Positions 1 through 9,266 of a stretch of 64,000 nt of DNA are shown here, piece after piece. The stretch is from Moduliflexus sp964602655 (GTDB lineage Bacteria; Moduliflexota; Moduliflexia; Moduliflexales; Moduliflexaceae): positions 1 to 64,000 of the forward strand of contig CAZRSF010000025.1 of assembly GCA_964602655.1 (NCBI GenBank), in the 5' to 3' direction. The notes beneath the pieces were generated by a model. It made no database searches, had not been told where the DNA came from, and was given only the letters and a program-made list of their open reading frames with translations. The position numbers and the translations under genes are program-made. Each line of letters begins with the position of its first letter. The first letter of the stretch is position 1.

Positions 1-184
1 CCAGGCTTAACAGCCCTGCCCTGGCAGAGTGATATTCAATGCCATAAGATTCCTGCCGCTTGTCCCCTCCTTTCCTTTGGATGGTTCACAATTTCCGTTC
101 AACTCTTTCCCTGAAACGTAGTCAAAGTAATAAACATCAGACCACAATTCAACCAAAAAGCTTATAAAAAGGGGGAAGGCGACG
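1..184. other. Leader region without a recognised gene
   Basis: No convincing coding region or RNA is visible here. The last bases hold a strong purine-rich ribosome binding site (GGGGGAAGG, about 170-178) for the patatin gene that follows. No clear promoter was identified. Confidence 0.5.
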
Positions 185-2191
185 ATGAACGGAGATGTGC
201 TGCAACCGATACCGCTGTTCGAATCGTTAACGAAAGACGCCAGAGACTTTATCACCAGCCGCTTGCGTCCGGAGCATTTTGCGCCGGGAGAGGTCATTGT
301 GCGGCAAGGGGATACCGGCGATTCGCTGTATATTATTGATAGCGGTCTTGTGAAAGTCACCAAACGCGAAAAAGATGGAACATCTCACGAATTAGCGCGC
401 TTTCAGAATGGCGATTATTTCGGCGAAATGTCGCTGCTGGCGGGACAACCACGTTCAGCGGACATTACGGCGATTACCGAGACCACGACCATGAAACTGA
501 GCAAGCCCGATTTGGACGGGATGCTCCAGGAATACCCTACCATTGCCGTGCATTTCAGCAAAGTGCTGAGCAAGCGCCTCCGGGATGTCTCGCAATTTAC
601 GATGGCGTCTCAGAAAGCGGTGGCGGTCGTATCCCTCTATTCGCGCCATGTCGAACCGCTGCTTCAGTCGCTCCTCTCTTTGAATCTGGCTGCCAGCTTT
701 ACGCGGGAATTGATGAAACAAGTGCTGCTGATCGAGATGAATAACGCCGATGAAGAAGTGGCGCGGATTCTCCAACTCGATAGCGAGCAGACGGCCTTGC
801 GCAAAAACATCATTCGGTACGATATTCTCGGCGGCGACGACGTATCGCCCTGTATCATCAAACATAAAACCGGGTTTCACATTCTGCCGCTTTCAACGGC
901 GACGAAAATGCAGCCGCGCCTCTTCGAAAAAGCGATTACGCCGCTGCTGAACAAACTGAGACATGAGTATGATTACATTTTGATCAACTGCGCCAAAGAT
1001 ATTAAAAAGTTGGTGCAAACCGCGTTGGAACAGTCCGATCTGATCCTCTACCTGACGCCGACATCGGATAATGCGATTCAACGGTGCAAAAAAGACGCGG
1101 ACATGTTCGTGCAGGGCTATGGCGAGGCCAATCGCCTGATTATCGGCGTGTTGAAAGAGGAACATGAACAGAACATTTCTGCGCGTCATCTTGAGGAATT
1201 GCTTGCGCCGCATACGTTTGTGACGCTGCATAATAACAGTTATGTTATTGACCGATTTTTACGCACAGGCCGCCCATTTGTCTATGACCATCCGAAAACC
1301 GATATTGCTCGCAGCATTCAACATCTGACGCGGCGCATCGGGCGCGTGCGGGTTGGTTTAGCGCTTGGTTCAGGCTCGGCGCGGGGCTTTGCGCATGTCG
1401 GCGTCTTGAAAGTGCTGGAAGCGCATGACATCCCGCTCGATATGATTACCGGCGCAAGCATGGGGGCGTTTGTCGGCGGATTTTATGCGGCAGGCGTCAG
1501 CGCGTCGGAATTGGAAGACATGGTGTTAGGGTATCGCGATAAACGAAAGGTGCGGAAAACGATTTTCGATCTGACGATCCCGCGCTATGGCATTTCCAAA
1601 GGCAACCGGCTGGCGAAATTCATGCGTCACCGGCTCAAAGACATCACGTTCGACGATCTTTCGATTCCATTTGCGGCGACTGCGACCGACATCAGCAATG
1701 GCAGCGAGGTGACGCTGCGGCACGGCATTCTCTGGCAGGCGTTACGCGCCAGCGGCTCAGTGCCGGTGCTGTTCGAGCCGTATCATTTGGAAGGCCGCTA
1801 TCTGATTGACGGCGGGATTACGAATCCGCTTCCGACCGATATTCTGATTGAAGACGATGTGGACATTATCCTGTCGTGCACGGTCAACACCTTGCGCAAA
1901 CCGACGAAACAGGAACGCGGTGAGGCGCTTGAGAGCGAGATGCCGCCGATTGCCGTGCCGCTTGATCGCAAATATGGGATTATTGATGCGATTACGCGTT
2001 CGATGGGGATTATGTCTGCCGCGAATACGTTGCAAAAATCGCGGCTTGCCGATATTGACATTCGTCCGAATGTCTCACATATTGATTGGAATGACTTTCA
2101 TCGCGGCGATGAACTCATAAAAGAAGGGGAACGCGCTGCCGAAGAGGCGATTCCCATGATTTTAGCGTTATTGAAAGAAAAAGTTGCGTAG
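185..2191 (+). CDS. Cyclic nucleotide-binding domain / patatin-like phospholipase (NTE family)
   Basis: A 668-residue protein. Residues about 8-130 form a CRP-type cyclic nucleotide-binding domain (GEVIVRQGDTGDSLYII, GDYFGEMSLLAGQPRSA). The C-terminal half is a patatin lipid hydrolase with an oxyanion loop (GSGSARG), nucleophile motif GASMG (Ser about 425) and the dyad Asp in DGG (about 542), so it should be catalytically competent. Between them, about residues 240-300, lies a stretch resembling the core strands of MinD/ParA-type folds (DYILINCAKD, then SDLILYLTP) but with no P-loop. This is the layout of neuropathy-target-esterase-like bacterial phospholipases, in which nucleotide or ligand binding gates lipid hydrolysis. 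There is no signal peptide, so it is probably cytoplasmic or membrane-associated. The start fits the RBS. The substrate is unknown. Confidence 0.9.
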   Translation: MNGDVLQPIPLFESLTKDARDFITSRLRPEHFAPGEVIVRQGDTGDSLYIIDSGLVKVTKREKDGTSHELARFQNGDYFGEMSLLAGQPRSADITAITETTTMKLSKPDLDGMLQEYPTIAVHFSKVLSKRLRDVSQFTMASQKAVAVVSLYSRHVEPLLQSLLSLNLAASFTRELMKQVLLIEMNNADEEVARILQLDSEQTALRKNIIRYDILGGDDVSPCIIKHKTGFHILPLSTATKMQPRLFEKAITPLLNKLRHEYDYILINCAKDIKKLVQTALEQSDLILYLTPTSDNAIQRCKKDADMFVQGYGEANRLIIGVLKEEHEQNISARHLEELLAPHTFVTLHNNSYVIDRFLRTGRPFVYDHPKTDIARSIQHLTRRIGRVRVGLALGSGSARGFAHVGVLKVLEAHDIPLDMITGASMGAFVGGFYAAGVSASELEDMVLGYRDKRKVRKTIFDLTIPRYGISKGNRLAKFMRHRLKDITFDDLSIPFAATATDISNGSEVTLRHGILWQALRASGSVPVLFEPYHLEGRYLIDGGITNPLPTDILIEDDVDIILSCTVNTLRKPTKQERGEALESEMPPIAVPLDRKYGIIDAITRSMGIMSAANTLQKSRLADIDIRPNVSHIDWNDFHRGDELIKEGERAAEEAIPMILALLKEKVA

Positions 2192-2259
2192 GTCGAAATT
2201 GGGATTTCGACCGAGATGACGCTTGACGAAATATTCGGTGTCTGTTCAGCAGGATGACC

Positions 2260-3327
2260 ATGAAAAAGATTATCGCTATTTTTCTTCCACATCAGGGCTG
2301 TCCGCATCGGTGCGTGTTTTGCAGCCAACGCAACATCACTGGCGTCAGCGATCAAACGCTGTTGGCGACGGCGGAAGTCTGCGAACAGATTGATCGCGCG
2401 CTGGCCGAGCCGAAAAGTCAGGAAAAAGGCGCGACATTCGATGTGGCCTTTTATGGCGGAACATTTACCGGACTTCCCCTGCCTGTTCAACAGGAACTCT
2501 TACGCGCGGCGCAAGCCTATGTTGATCGCGACGAGGTCGAGGGCATCCGCATTTCAACGCATCCGGCTATGATCAACGCTGAGGTCATCGCGCTCCTCTC
2601 GAAATTTTCAGTCACCGTTGTGGAAGTCGGCGTGCAATCATTCGACGATGATGTGCTGCGGCTTGCCCGTCGCGGTCATACGGCAGAACAAGCCGAGCGC
2701 GCGATTCGTGAACTTCAGGCAGCGGGAATGCAGGTGGGCGTTCATCTCATGATCGGCCTGCCGGGAGATTCTCCTGAAAAAAGCATCGCATCCGCCAAAA
2801 AGACCATCGAACTCCGCCCCGCGTCCGTCCGCTTGCATCCCACGCTGGTCATTCGCAGCACGGCGTTAGCGGATTGGTATCGCAAGGGGACGTATGCCGC
2901 GCTGTCGCTTGACGAAGCGATCAGCACATGCAAAACCATGCTGGCTTTGTTTTACGAACATCGCATTCCGGTCGTCCGCATCGGGCTGCAACCGACGGAA
3001 AGCCTGGAAGAAACGCTGCTGGCCGGGCCGTATCATCCGGCCATGAGGCAGATGGTCGAATCCGCGCTATTTTTCGATCAAATGACCGCATGGTGCGAGG
3101 CGCATCCGCCGGAATCCAATCGGATCGAATTCGCCGTATCGCCGCAAGACCTTTCGACCGCGCGCGGCCAGCGGAACGAAAACATTCGCAAGCTGCAACT
3201 CCGCTTTTCGCTTGAGCAGGTCAACATCGTCGCGAATGCCGAACTGCTGCGCGGCGAGATGCTCTGCCAGAATTCGGAATCTGTCCTGAAAGCCACGCTG
3301 CCGACCTTTTCCCCGCAGTTCGCATAA
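2260..3327 (+). CDS. Radical SAM protein, Elp3/YhcC-like
   Basis: The N-terminus carries the radical SAM cluster motif in PHRCVFCSQ (CxxxCxxC with an aromatic residue before the last Cys), followed by FYGGTFTGLP and a glycine-rich HLMIGLPGDS strand. This is typical of Elp3/coproporphyrinogen-oxidase-like radical SAM enzymes found in diverse bacteria. About 355 residues, without the acetyltransferase domain of true Elp3, so the reaction is not defined; tRNA modification is one possibility. An ATG at 2254 is also in frame, but the AGGA at 2251-2254 is better spaced for 2260. It lies 68 bases after the phospholipase gene and converges on the sensor kinase with 14 bases between stops. Confidence 0.8.
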   Translation: MKKIIAIFLPHQGCPHRCVFCSQRNITGVSDQTLLATAEVCEQIDRALAEPKSQEKGATFDVAFYGGTFTGLPLPVQQELLRAAQAYVDRDEVEGIRISTHPAMINAEVIALLSKFSVTVVEVGVQSFDDDVLRLARRGHTAEQAERAIRELQAAGMQVGVHLMIGLPGDSPEKSIASAKKTIELRPASVRLHPTLVIRSTALADWYRKGTYAALSLDEAISTCKTMLALFYEHRIPVVRIGLQPTESLEETLLAGPYHPAMRQMVESALFFDQMTAWCEAHPPESNRIEFAVSPQDLSTARGQRNENIRKLQLRFSLEQVNIVANAELLRGEMLCQNSESVLKATLPTFSPQFA

Positions 3328-3341
3328 TTTTTTCATCGTGT

Positions 3342-5084
3342 TCAGCATATCGAAGCTTCGTCCTTCGGGGCAACCACAGGCAGGGTAAAGCAGAAATGCG
3401 TTCCCTTGCCAGGCTCGCTGTCAACCCAGATTCTGCCGCTGTTTTTTTCGACAAGTTCTTTGCACAGCACCAGCCCTAAGCCTGTTCCGGTTTCGCCGCG
3501 CGTTCCGAGATGCGTATATTGCACGTCAATGCGAAACAGGTTTTTGAAGTCGGTTTGAGGAATGCCCACGCCGGTATCGGCGACCATGATTTCAAGACGC
3601 TGTTCGAGATGGCGGGCAGAGAGGCGAACGACGCCATCGCCTGGAGTAAATTTCAACGCGTTCGAGACTAAATTGCGCAATATGGTATGCACCATGCTAT
3701 AATCAGCGTAAACGGTGGCGTCAGCGTTGATCGCATGTTCAAGAGTCACCTGTTTTTGCTCGGCATTCTGGCTGAAGAGCTCGATGATCTCCTCCGCGAT
3801 TTCGGCCAGCGCGAACGCCTCCGGTTGATATTCCAGCGCGCCGCGTTGAATTCGCGCCCATGTCAGAAGGTTTTCGAGCAAGGTATGCAATCGTTTGGCC
3901 GAGGTGTACAGCTTTTCGACCCGCTGTTTGGCTTCTTCTTTGGTGTAATGTTCGATGTGCTCGACCAGCAGTTCGGCAACCCCAAGCAAGGTATTGAACG
4001 GGCTTCTCAGATCGTGGGAAATGATCGAAAAAAATTTGTCTTTGCTGGCATTCGCTTCGCGCAGTTCCGTCTCTGCGCGCGTGCGTTCCGCGATTTCCTG
4101 CTGGGCGGTGGCGTAGAGCCGGGCATTTTCAATGGCAATGGCGGCAGAGGCGGCAATCGGTTCGATAAATTGCAGGTCTTCTTGCGTAAAACGCCCTGCT
4201 CGCGGGTCAACCAGATTCAACACGCCGATCACCTGGCTTTTGACTTTCAACGGGACGCTCAACATCGAGCGGACAGGCGCGTCGTCCTGGGAACCGACCG
4301 TTTTATGATGGCGCGGGTCTTCCAGAATATTCGGGCTGACGACGCTCTCGCCATGTTCGGCGACCCAGCCGGTAATGCCGCTGCCGACCGGTAAACGAGC
4401 GTGAAGCAACTGCGCGCTGCCAGGGCCGAGAATCTCGCTGCATTCCAATTCCCGGCGGTCTGGCGTGAACAGCCAGATTGAAGCCGACACCGCCTGTAAC
4501 AGCGCTTGCACTTCTTGCAACGCAATCAAGAGGACGTCATGCAATTCCAGCGATGATCCGAACATCTGCCCGATGTGATTGAGCAGGGCTAACTCGCGAT
4601 TACGCTGTTGCAAAATGTCCTGGGCGTGTGTTCGCTCATGAATTTCTTGCTGAAGTCGAAGATTCTGCGTTTGCAACTGCCGTTGCGCGTCTCGGAGGGC
4701 TAATTGCGTTTTGACGCGCAGCACGACCTCTTCCTGTTGAAATGGTTTGGTGATATAATCCATTGCGCCGAGCGAAAACGCTTTGATTTTATCGGAGAGA
4801 TTGTTTAAGGCCGAGAGAAAAATCACGGGAATGTCGCTGGTGCGCGCATCGGCTTTCAACTGACGGCAAATCTCGTATCCATCCATATCAGGCATCATGA
4901 TGTCCAATAAAATCAGATCGGGCGGCAACCCAACGACGGCTGGCATCACCATGCGCCCTTCCGTCAAGAGCCGGAGACGATAGCCGTGCTTTTTCAAAAT
5001 GGCTTCCAATAAATGCAAATTTTCGGGCTTGTCATCTACGATAAGAATATTGGGCGCAGATTCATTAGAGGGCGTTTCGTTCAT
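3342..5084 (-). CDS. Receiver-GAF-histidine kinase hybrid
   Basis: A 580-residue soluble signalling protein. Order: an N-terminal receiver domain (residues about 12-130, phospho-acceptor Asp about 61 in LILLDIMMPDMDG), a coiled-coil linker, a GAF sensor domain (about 180-330, SMLSVPLKVKSQVIGVLNLV), a HisKA domain with intact H-box (ISHDLRSPFN) and a HATPase_c domain with N-box (RNLVSNALKF), G1 (DTGVGIP) and G2 (GTGLGLVL). All catalytic boxes look functional. It has no membrane segments, so it probably integrates a phospho-signal at its receiver with a cytosolic ligand at GAF. No dedicated response regulator lies next to it. Orphan hybrid kinases with a leading receiver often feed phosphorelays; its partner is not visible here. 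Confidence 0.92.
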   Translation of the reverse strand: MNETPSNESAPNILIVDDKPENLHLLEAILKKHGYRLRLLTEGRMVMPAVVGLPPDLILLDIMMPDMDGYEICRQLKADARTSDIPVIFLSALNNLSDKIKAFSLGAMDYITKPFQQEEVVLRVKTQLALRDAQRQLQTQNLRLQQEIHERTHAQDILQQRNRELALLNHIGQMFGSSLELHDVLLIALQEVQALLQAVSASIWLFTPDRRELECSEILGPGSAQLLHARLPVGSGITGWVAEHGESVVSPNILEDPRHHKTVGSQDDAPVRSMLSVPLKVKSQVIGVLNLVDPRAGRFTQEDLQFIEPIAASAAIAIENARLYATAQQEIAERTRAETELREANASKDKFFSIISHDLRSPFNTLLGVAELLVEHIEHYTKEEAKQRVEKLYTSAKRLHTLLENLLTWARIQRGALEYQPEAFALAEIAEEIIELFSQNAEQKQVTLEHAINADATVYADYSMVHTILRNLVSNALKFTPGDGVVRLSARHLEQRLEIMVADTGVGIPQTDFKNLFRIDVQYTHLGTRGETGTGLGLVLCKELVEKNSGRIWVDSEPGKGTHFCFTLPVVAPKDEASIC

Positions 5085-5353
5085 GTTTGACGCTCCGTGA
5101 TATAAATTGATTCGAATATCGTATCAAGCGTGCCTGACAACGCTGGGTATCCTGTTGTAAATGACACGCGATACACCGCCTTGATGTCAAGAGAATAAAT
5201 CGAACGATTGATTGTTTCCATCTCATAAATCACACGTTGTCGAACACGTCGGAAGTGTCTGATACTTCTGTTTTGTCGTTCTTTTTGCTTGACACGTTTG
5301 CTCGAAGCAAGAAATTTTTTCGAGAACATAATTTTTATGGAGGGAATGATGCT
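5085..5353. other. Divergent intergenic region upstream of Uma2
   Basis: This region separates the divergent kinase and Uma2 genes. It holds a TTGACA-like box near 5290 and a short palindrome (TTGCTCGAAGCAA, just downstream), but no -10 box at good spacing. GGAGGG at about 5339-5344 is the RBS for the ATG at 5354. No RNA gene was recognised. Confidence 0.4.
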
Positions 5354-6037
5354 ATGCCAACGAACGTGCTGGAATTTGCGAGACGCCTCGAACGCGAGCC
5401 TGACTTGCAAGAGCATTGGGCGGCGTTGTTCGACGCTGCCGAAGAAAAGACGCCATCGCGCCGCCTGTCATACAACGAATTTCTGGAATGGGCGGATGAA
5501 GATACGCTCGCGGAATGGGAAAATGGGGCGATCACGATGAGTTCGCCAGCATCATTGCAACATCAAAAAATCGAACGGTTTTTGCTGTCCGTTATGAGTT
5601 GTTACGTTGAAACGCATGAACTCGGCGAGGTGATTCCCGCGCCGTTTCAAATGAAATTGCCGGAAACCGGGCGCGAACCCGATCTGTTGTTCGTTCGGCG
5701 TGAGCATCTGGATCGGCTGCGTCCGACCTATCTGGATGGCGCGGCGGATGTCGTCGTCGAAATTACCTCGCCCGAAAGCCAGATTCGAGATCGCGGCGCG
5801 AAATTCATCGAATACGAAAGGGCTGGCATTTCCGAATATTGGCTGATAGACCCGATCCGGCGCTGGACGGAATGCTATCAACTCGGCGACGAACGGCACT
5901 ATGTGACTGCGTTCGCTGGTAGTTCCGGCCTGTATCGTTCGGCGCAGATTCGCGATTTCTGGTTGCGGATCGAATGGCTCTGGCAGACGCCGACCCTGCG
6001 CTTGACCGACGTGATGCGCGAATTAGAATTGATTTGA
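5354..6037 (+). CDS. Uma2-family (DUF820) PD-(D/E)XK nuclease-like protein
   Basis: Matches the Uma2/DUF820 family of restriction-endonuclease-fold proteins. The putative metal site is present: E/D in GREPDLLFV, the acidic residue in VVVEITSPES and the Lys in RGAKFIEYERAG, followed by the typical EYWLIDP strand. The reading frame extends upstream to 5237, but the ATG at 5354 has a clean GGAGGG nine bases ahead and gives the usual family N-terminus, so it is chosen. About 227 residues. These genes are amplified in cyanobacteria and many environmental bacteria and their role is unknown; transposon-derived nuclease or defence are suggestions. It is followed 13 bases later by a HicBA module and may be cotranscribed with it. 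Confidence 0.85.
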   Translation: MPTNVLEFARRLEREPDLQEHWAALFDAAEEKTPSRRLSYNEFLEWADEDTLAEWENGAITMSSPASLQHQKIERFLLSVMSCYVETHELGEVIPAPFQMKLPETGREPDLLFVRREHLDRLRPTYLDGAADVVVEITSPESQIRDRGAKFIEYERAGISEYWLIDPIRRWTECYQLGDERHYVTAFAGSSGLYRSAQIRDFWLRIEWLWQTPTLRLTDVMRELELI

Positions 6038-6050
6038 GGAGAAAAATCTC

Positions 6051-6272
6051 ATGGACATCCATTTTACCGCAATTTTCAGAAGAGTTCAGGAAGGATATAT
6101 CGCGTTTGTGGAGGAATTGCCGGGTGCGAACACGCAGGGGCGCACATTAGCGGAAGCGCGGTCAAATCTGAAAGAAGCGATTCGACTCGTCTTGGACGCC
6201 AATAAAATTCTTGCAGAAGAACAATTAGAAGAGCAGGATATTCGAGAACCGTTGTTATTGAGTGTCGCATGA
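6051..6272 (+). CDS. hicB: HicB-like antitoxin
   Basis: A 73-residue protein with the partial RNase-H-like fold of HicB antitoxins: an N-terminal strand pair (GYIAFVEELPGANTQGRTLAEA) followed by an amphipathic helix (NLKEAIRLVL). No DNA-binding C-terminal domain is obvious; the chain is the short form of the family. Its stop overlaps the start of the downstream HicA gene by four bases (ATGA), the usual translational coupling. The order antitoxin then toxin is common for this short type. The expected role is to bind and mask the HicA mRNA interferase. Confidence 0.85.
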   Translation: MDIHFTAIFRRVQEGYIAFVEELPGANTQGRTLAEARSNLKEAIRLVLDANKILAEEQLEEQDIREPLLLSVA

Positions 6273-6454
6273 AACATCGAGATTTTATTCGGCATTTGCT
6301 TGCGCATGGCTGCGAATTGCTGCGCGAAGGAAGCAATCATTCCGTCTATGTGAATCGAGCGAATCGCAAAGTGTCAACCGTTCCGCGACATCGCGAAATC
6401 AATGATTTCCTTGCGCGGAAAATTTGCAAAGACCTCGAAATTCCCGCGCCGTAG
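6269..6454 (+). CDS. hicA: HicA-type mRNA interferase toxin
   Basis: A 61-residue double-stranded-RNA-binding-like toxin. The family signature is clear: an N-terminal helix with HLLAHGCELLREGSNHSVY, where His24 is the predicted catalytic residue, then a second strand VSTVPRHREINDFLARKICKDL. The length is normal for the family and no residue seems lost. It starts inside the last codons of hicB (ATGA overlap). HicA toxins cleave mRNA and tmRNA when free of HicB. Confidence 0.88.
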   Translation: MKHRDFIRHLLAHGCELLREGSNHSVYVNRANRKVSTVPRHREINDFLARKICKDLEIPAP

Positions 6455-6494
6455 CCGAACATTTATAGCAGCAATAAAATATGGCATTATTAGA

Positions 6495-6525
6495 GTTGTC
6501 AGACACCTTGAAGGTGTCTGACAAC
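6495..6525. repeat. Intergenic palindrome, TGTCAGACACCTT family
   Basis: A perfect inverted repeat (GTTGTCAGACACCTT, one-base centre, and its complement). A related copy lies at 16903-16935. It sits between hicA and leuS. It could form a hairpin terminator-like structure but lacks a good T-run. Confidence 0.85.
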
Positions 6526-6553
6526 TGTTATCCCATTTTTAAACGAGGAGATT

Positions 6554-9184
6554 ATGGAGCAAAATTATTCGTTTTCCGAAATCGAAGCAAAATGGCAGAA
6601 ACGCTGGAACGAGCAGCAATTATATAAAGTCGCGGTCAACCCCGACAAGCCGAAACTCTATATTTTAGAAATGTTTCCGTATCCATCCGGGAAAATTCAC
6701 ATGGGACACGTGCGGAACTATTCCATCGGCGACGTGGTCGCCCGGTTCAAGATGATGCAGGGCTATAACGTGCTGCATCCGATGGGCTGGGATTCCTTCG
6801 GACTTCCGGCGGAAAACGCCGCCATCAAACATAAACAGCATCCGGCGCAATGGACGCGCAACAACATCGCCTACATGAAAAACCAGTTGAAACAGCTTGG
6901 ATTCAGCTATGACTGGGATCGCGAAGTGGCGACCTGCGACCGCCTCTATTACAAATGGCAGCAATGGCTCTTTTTGAAAATTTATGAAAAAGGGCTGTTG
7001 TATAAGAAAAAATCGGTGGTGAACTGGTGCGACGAGTGCAACACGTCACTGGCAAACGAACAGATCGAAGGGGATAAATGCTGGCGCGGGCATACCTCCA
7101 TCGGGCAGCGCGAATTGGAGCAATGGCACATGCGCGTCACCGATTACGCCGACGAACTTTTGGCGTATTGTGATTCGCTGGAAAACGGCTGGCCGGAGCG
7201 CGTCTTGACGATGCAGCGCAACTGGATCGGCAAAAGCTACGGCACGTCGGTGCTGTTCCCATTGGCGGACGGCAGCGGCAATCTCGAAATTTTTACCACG
7301 CGGCCTGACACGCTCTTCGGCGCGACATTTATGGTCTTGGCGGCGGAACATCCGATGGCGCGCAGCCTCTGCGCCGGAACGCCGCAGGAATCAGCGGTGC
7401 TGGAATTCGTCAACAAAGTCGGTTTACAGGAAAAAGCGGTGCGCACGGACGACGCGACCGAAAAAGAAGGCGTCTTCACCGGCAAATACGCGATCAATCC
7501 GCTGACGAACGAACAGATTCCGATCTGGATCGCGAACTTCGTCTTGATGGAATACGGCACGGGCGCGATTATGTCCGTCCCGACGCATGATCAGCGGGAT
7601 TTCGACTTTGCAAAAAAATACGGTCTGCCGCTGCGTGTCGTGATTCAGCCGCAAGGCGAAACGCTCTCGTCAGACGGCATGACCGCCGCGTTCGTCGAAG
7701 ATGGCGTGTTGGTCAATTCCGGCGAATTCAACGGCCTGCCGAACCGCGACGCCATTCAGAAAATTACTGAATTTCTCGCGCAAAAAGGGATCGGCAAAGC
7801 GACCGTGAACTATCGCCTGCGGGATTGGGGCATTTCACGCCAACGCTACTGGGGCAACCCGATTCCGATGATTTATTGCGACGTTTGCGGCACGGTGCCT
7901 GTGCCGGAAAAAGATTTGCCGGTTATCCTGCCGGAAGATTTCGAGTTCTCATCGCAAGCGGGCAATCCGTTGACGAAAATGCCGGAATTCCTGAACGTCC
8001 CCTGCCCGAAATGCGGCAAACCGGCGCGGCGCGAAACCGACACGATGGATACATTCGTGGATTCGTCGTGGTACTACATGCGTTACACTTGCCCGGATTA
8101 CGACGGCGGGCCGCTCGAACCGGAAGCCGTCAATTACTGGATGACGGTGGATCAGTATATCGGCGGCATCGAACACGCGATTCTGCATCTGCTCTATTCG
8201 CGCTTTTTTACGAAAGTTTTGCGGGATTTGGGACTCGTGAAATTCGACGAGCCGTTCAGTAATTTGTTGACGCAGGGGATGGTGGTCGCGCCGACGTTTT
8301 ACCGCGAGCTGCCCGGCGGCAGAATGCATTGGGTGAATCAAGGCGAAATAGACATCGCCACCGACGAGCGCGGCGTTCCCATTAGCGCGACATTGAAGGC
8401 CGACGGCCTGCCAGTGCTGATCGGCGCGACGGAAAAAATGTCGAAATCGAAGAATAACGGCGTTGATCCGCAAAGCCAAATTGATAAATTCGGCGCAGAC
8501 GCGACGCGCCTGTTTATCCTCTTTGCCGCGCCGCCGGAAAAAGATTTGAATTGGAACGATCAGGCGGCGGAAGGGAGTTTCCGCTTCGTGACGAGGATAT
8601 GGCGGTTGGTATATACCGTGCTGCCGAATATTCAAGGCGTACAGGTCGGGCAGATCGATCACGCCGCGCTGCCGAAAGCCGCCCGCGATTTGCGCCGCAA
8701 AACGCACGCCACGATCAAAAAAGTGACGGAAGATTTGGACGGACGTTTCCATTTCAACACGGCGATCAGCGCCGTGATGGAACTGCTGAACGAAATCAAC
8801 AGCTTCGCTCTGCCGGAATCCGGCGCTGAACGAGACCTTGCGGCGCGTGTGTTGCGGGAAGCGGTGGAAGCGATGGTCTTTCTGATGTCGCCGTTCACGC
8901 CGCATGTCTGCGAAGAATTGTGGGAAATTTTAGGGCATACGAAGAGCATTTTCACGGAAAAATGGATGTCGTTCGACGCCGACGCCGCGAAAGCTGAAGA
9001 AATGCTGATTGTGGTACAAATTAACGGCAAAGTCCGCAGCAAGCTGACAGTCGCAGCAGACGCCTCAGAAGAAGCAATTCGTCAGGGCGCGTTGACTGAC
9101 GAGCGCGTGTTGGGTTTTATGGAAGGCAAAACGCCGCGCAAAGTCATTGTCGTGCCGGGCAAACTGGTCAATATTGTCATTTAA
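6554..9184 (+). CDS. leuS: Leucyl-tRNA synthetase
   Basis: Class Ia aminoacyl-tRNA synthetase charging tRNA-Leu, 876 residues, close to the bacterial LeuRS norm. The HIGH-type motif is PYPSGKIHMGH (residues about 43-53). The CP1 editing domain contains the threonine-rich TTRPDTLFGATF and the GTGAIMSVPTHDQRDF loop. The KMSKS loop is EKMSKSKNNG (about 627-636). The C-terminal domain ends in the usual VNIVI. The RBS is GAGGAG just before the ATG. All functional motifs are present. It is followed by lptE and holA on the same strand, an arrangement (leuS-lptE-holA) conserved in many diderm bacteria. Confidence 0.98.
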   Translation: MEQNYSFSEIEAKWQKRWNEQQLYKVAVNPDKPKLYILEMFPYPSGKIHMGHVRNYSIGDVVARFKMMQGYNVLHPMGWDSFGLPAENAAIKHKQHPAQWTRNNIAYMKNQLKQLGFSYDWDREVATCDRLYYKWQQWLFLKIYEKGLLYKKKSVVNWCDECNTSLANEQIEGDKCWRGHTSIGQRELEQWHMRVTDYADELLAYCDSLENGWPERVLTMQRNWIGKSYGTSVLFPLADGSGNLEIFTTRPDTLFGATFMVLAAEHPMARSLCAGTPQESAVLEFVNKVGLQEKAVRTDDATEKEGVFTGKYAINPLTNEQIPIWIANFVLMEYGTGAIMSVPTHDQRDFDFAKKYGLPLRVVIQPQGETLSSDGMTAAFVEDGVLVNSGEFNGLPNRDAIQKITEFLAQKGIGKATVNYRLRDWGISRQRYWGNPIPMIYCDVCGTVPVPEKDLPVILPEDFEFSSQAGNPLTKMPEFLNVPCPKCGKPARRETDTMDTFVDSSWYYMRYTCPDYDGGPLEPEAVNYWMTVDQYIGGIEHAILHLLYSRFFTKVLRDLGLVKFDEPFSNLLTQGMVVAPTFYRELPGGRMHWVNQGEIDIATDERGVPISATLKADGLPVLIGATEKMSKSKNNGVDPQSQIDKFGADATRLFILFAAPPEKDLNWNDQAAEGSFRFVTRIWRLVYTVLPNIQGVQVGQIDHAALPKAARDLRRKTHATIKKVTEDLDGRFHFNTAISAVMELLNEINSFALPESGAERDLAARVLREAVEAMVFLMSPFTPHVCEELWEILGHTKSIFTEKWMSFDADAAKAEEMLIVVQINGKVRSKLTVAADASEEAIRQGALTDERVLGFMEGKTPRKVIVVPGKLVNIVI

Positions 9185-9185
9185 C

Positions 9186-9250
9186 ATGTGTAGAGACGCA
9201 CGGCCGTGCGTCTTCTGAAAAAACAGACGCACGGCCGTGCGTCTCTACAT
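9186..9250. repeat. Double palindromic element (GTAGAGACGCACGGCCGTGCGTCT)
   Basis: Two self-complementary arms (each containing ACGCACGGCCGTGCGT) are themselves inverted with respect to each other around a short A-rich spacer, with outer ends ATGTGTAGAG/CTCTACAT. It fills the gap between leuS and lptE. It resembles GTAGAGACG-type interspersed palindromes known in cyanobacteria and other bacteria, and could act as a transcriptional attenuator or mRNA-stability element. Confidence 0.85.
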
Positions 9251-9266
9251 CTTTTTAGGTTATCGA

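Noticed and set aside
7..363. Minus-strand frame across the patatin gene start
   Set aside because: Overlaps the strong RBS and coding start of the phospholipase and has no recognisable protein features.
7949..8905. Long open frame on the minus strand opposite leuS
   Set aside because: It is a shadow of the GC-rich leuS codons; translation is His/Arg-rich with no domain or RBS.
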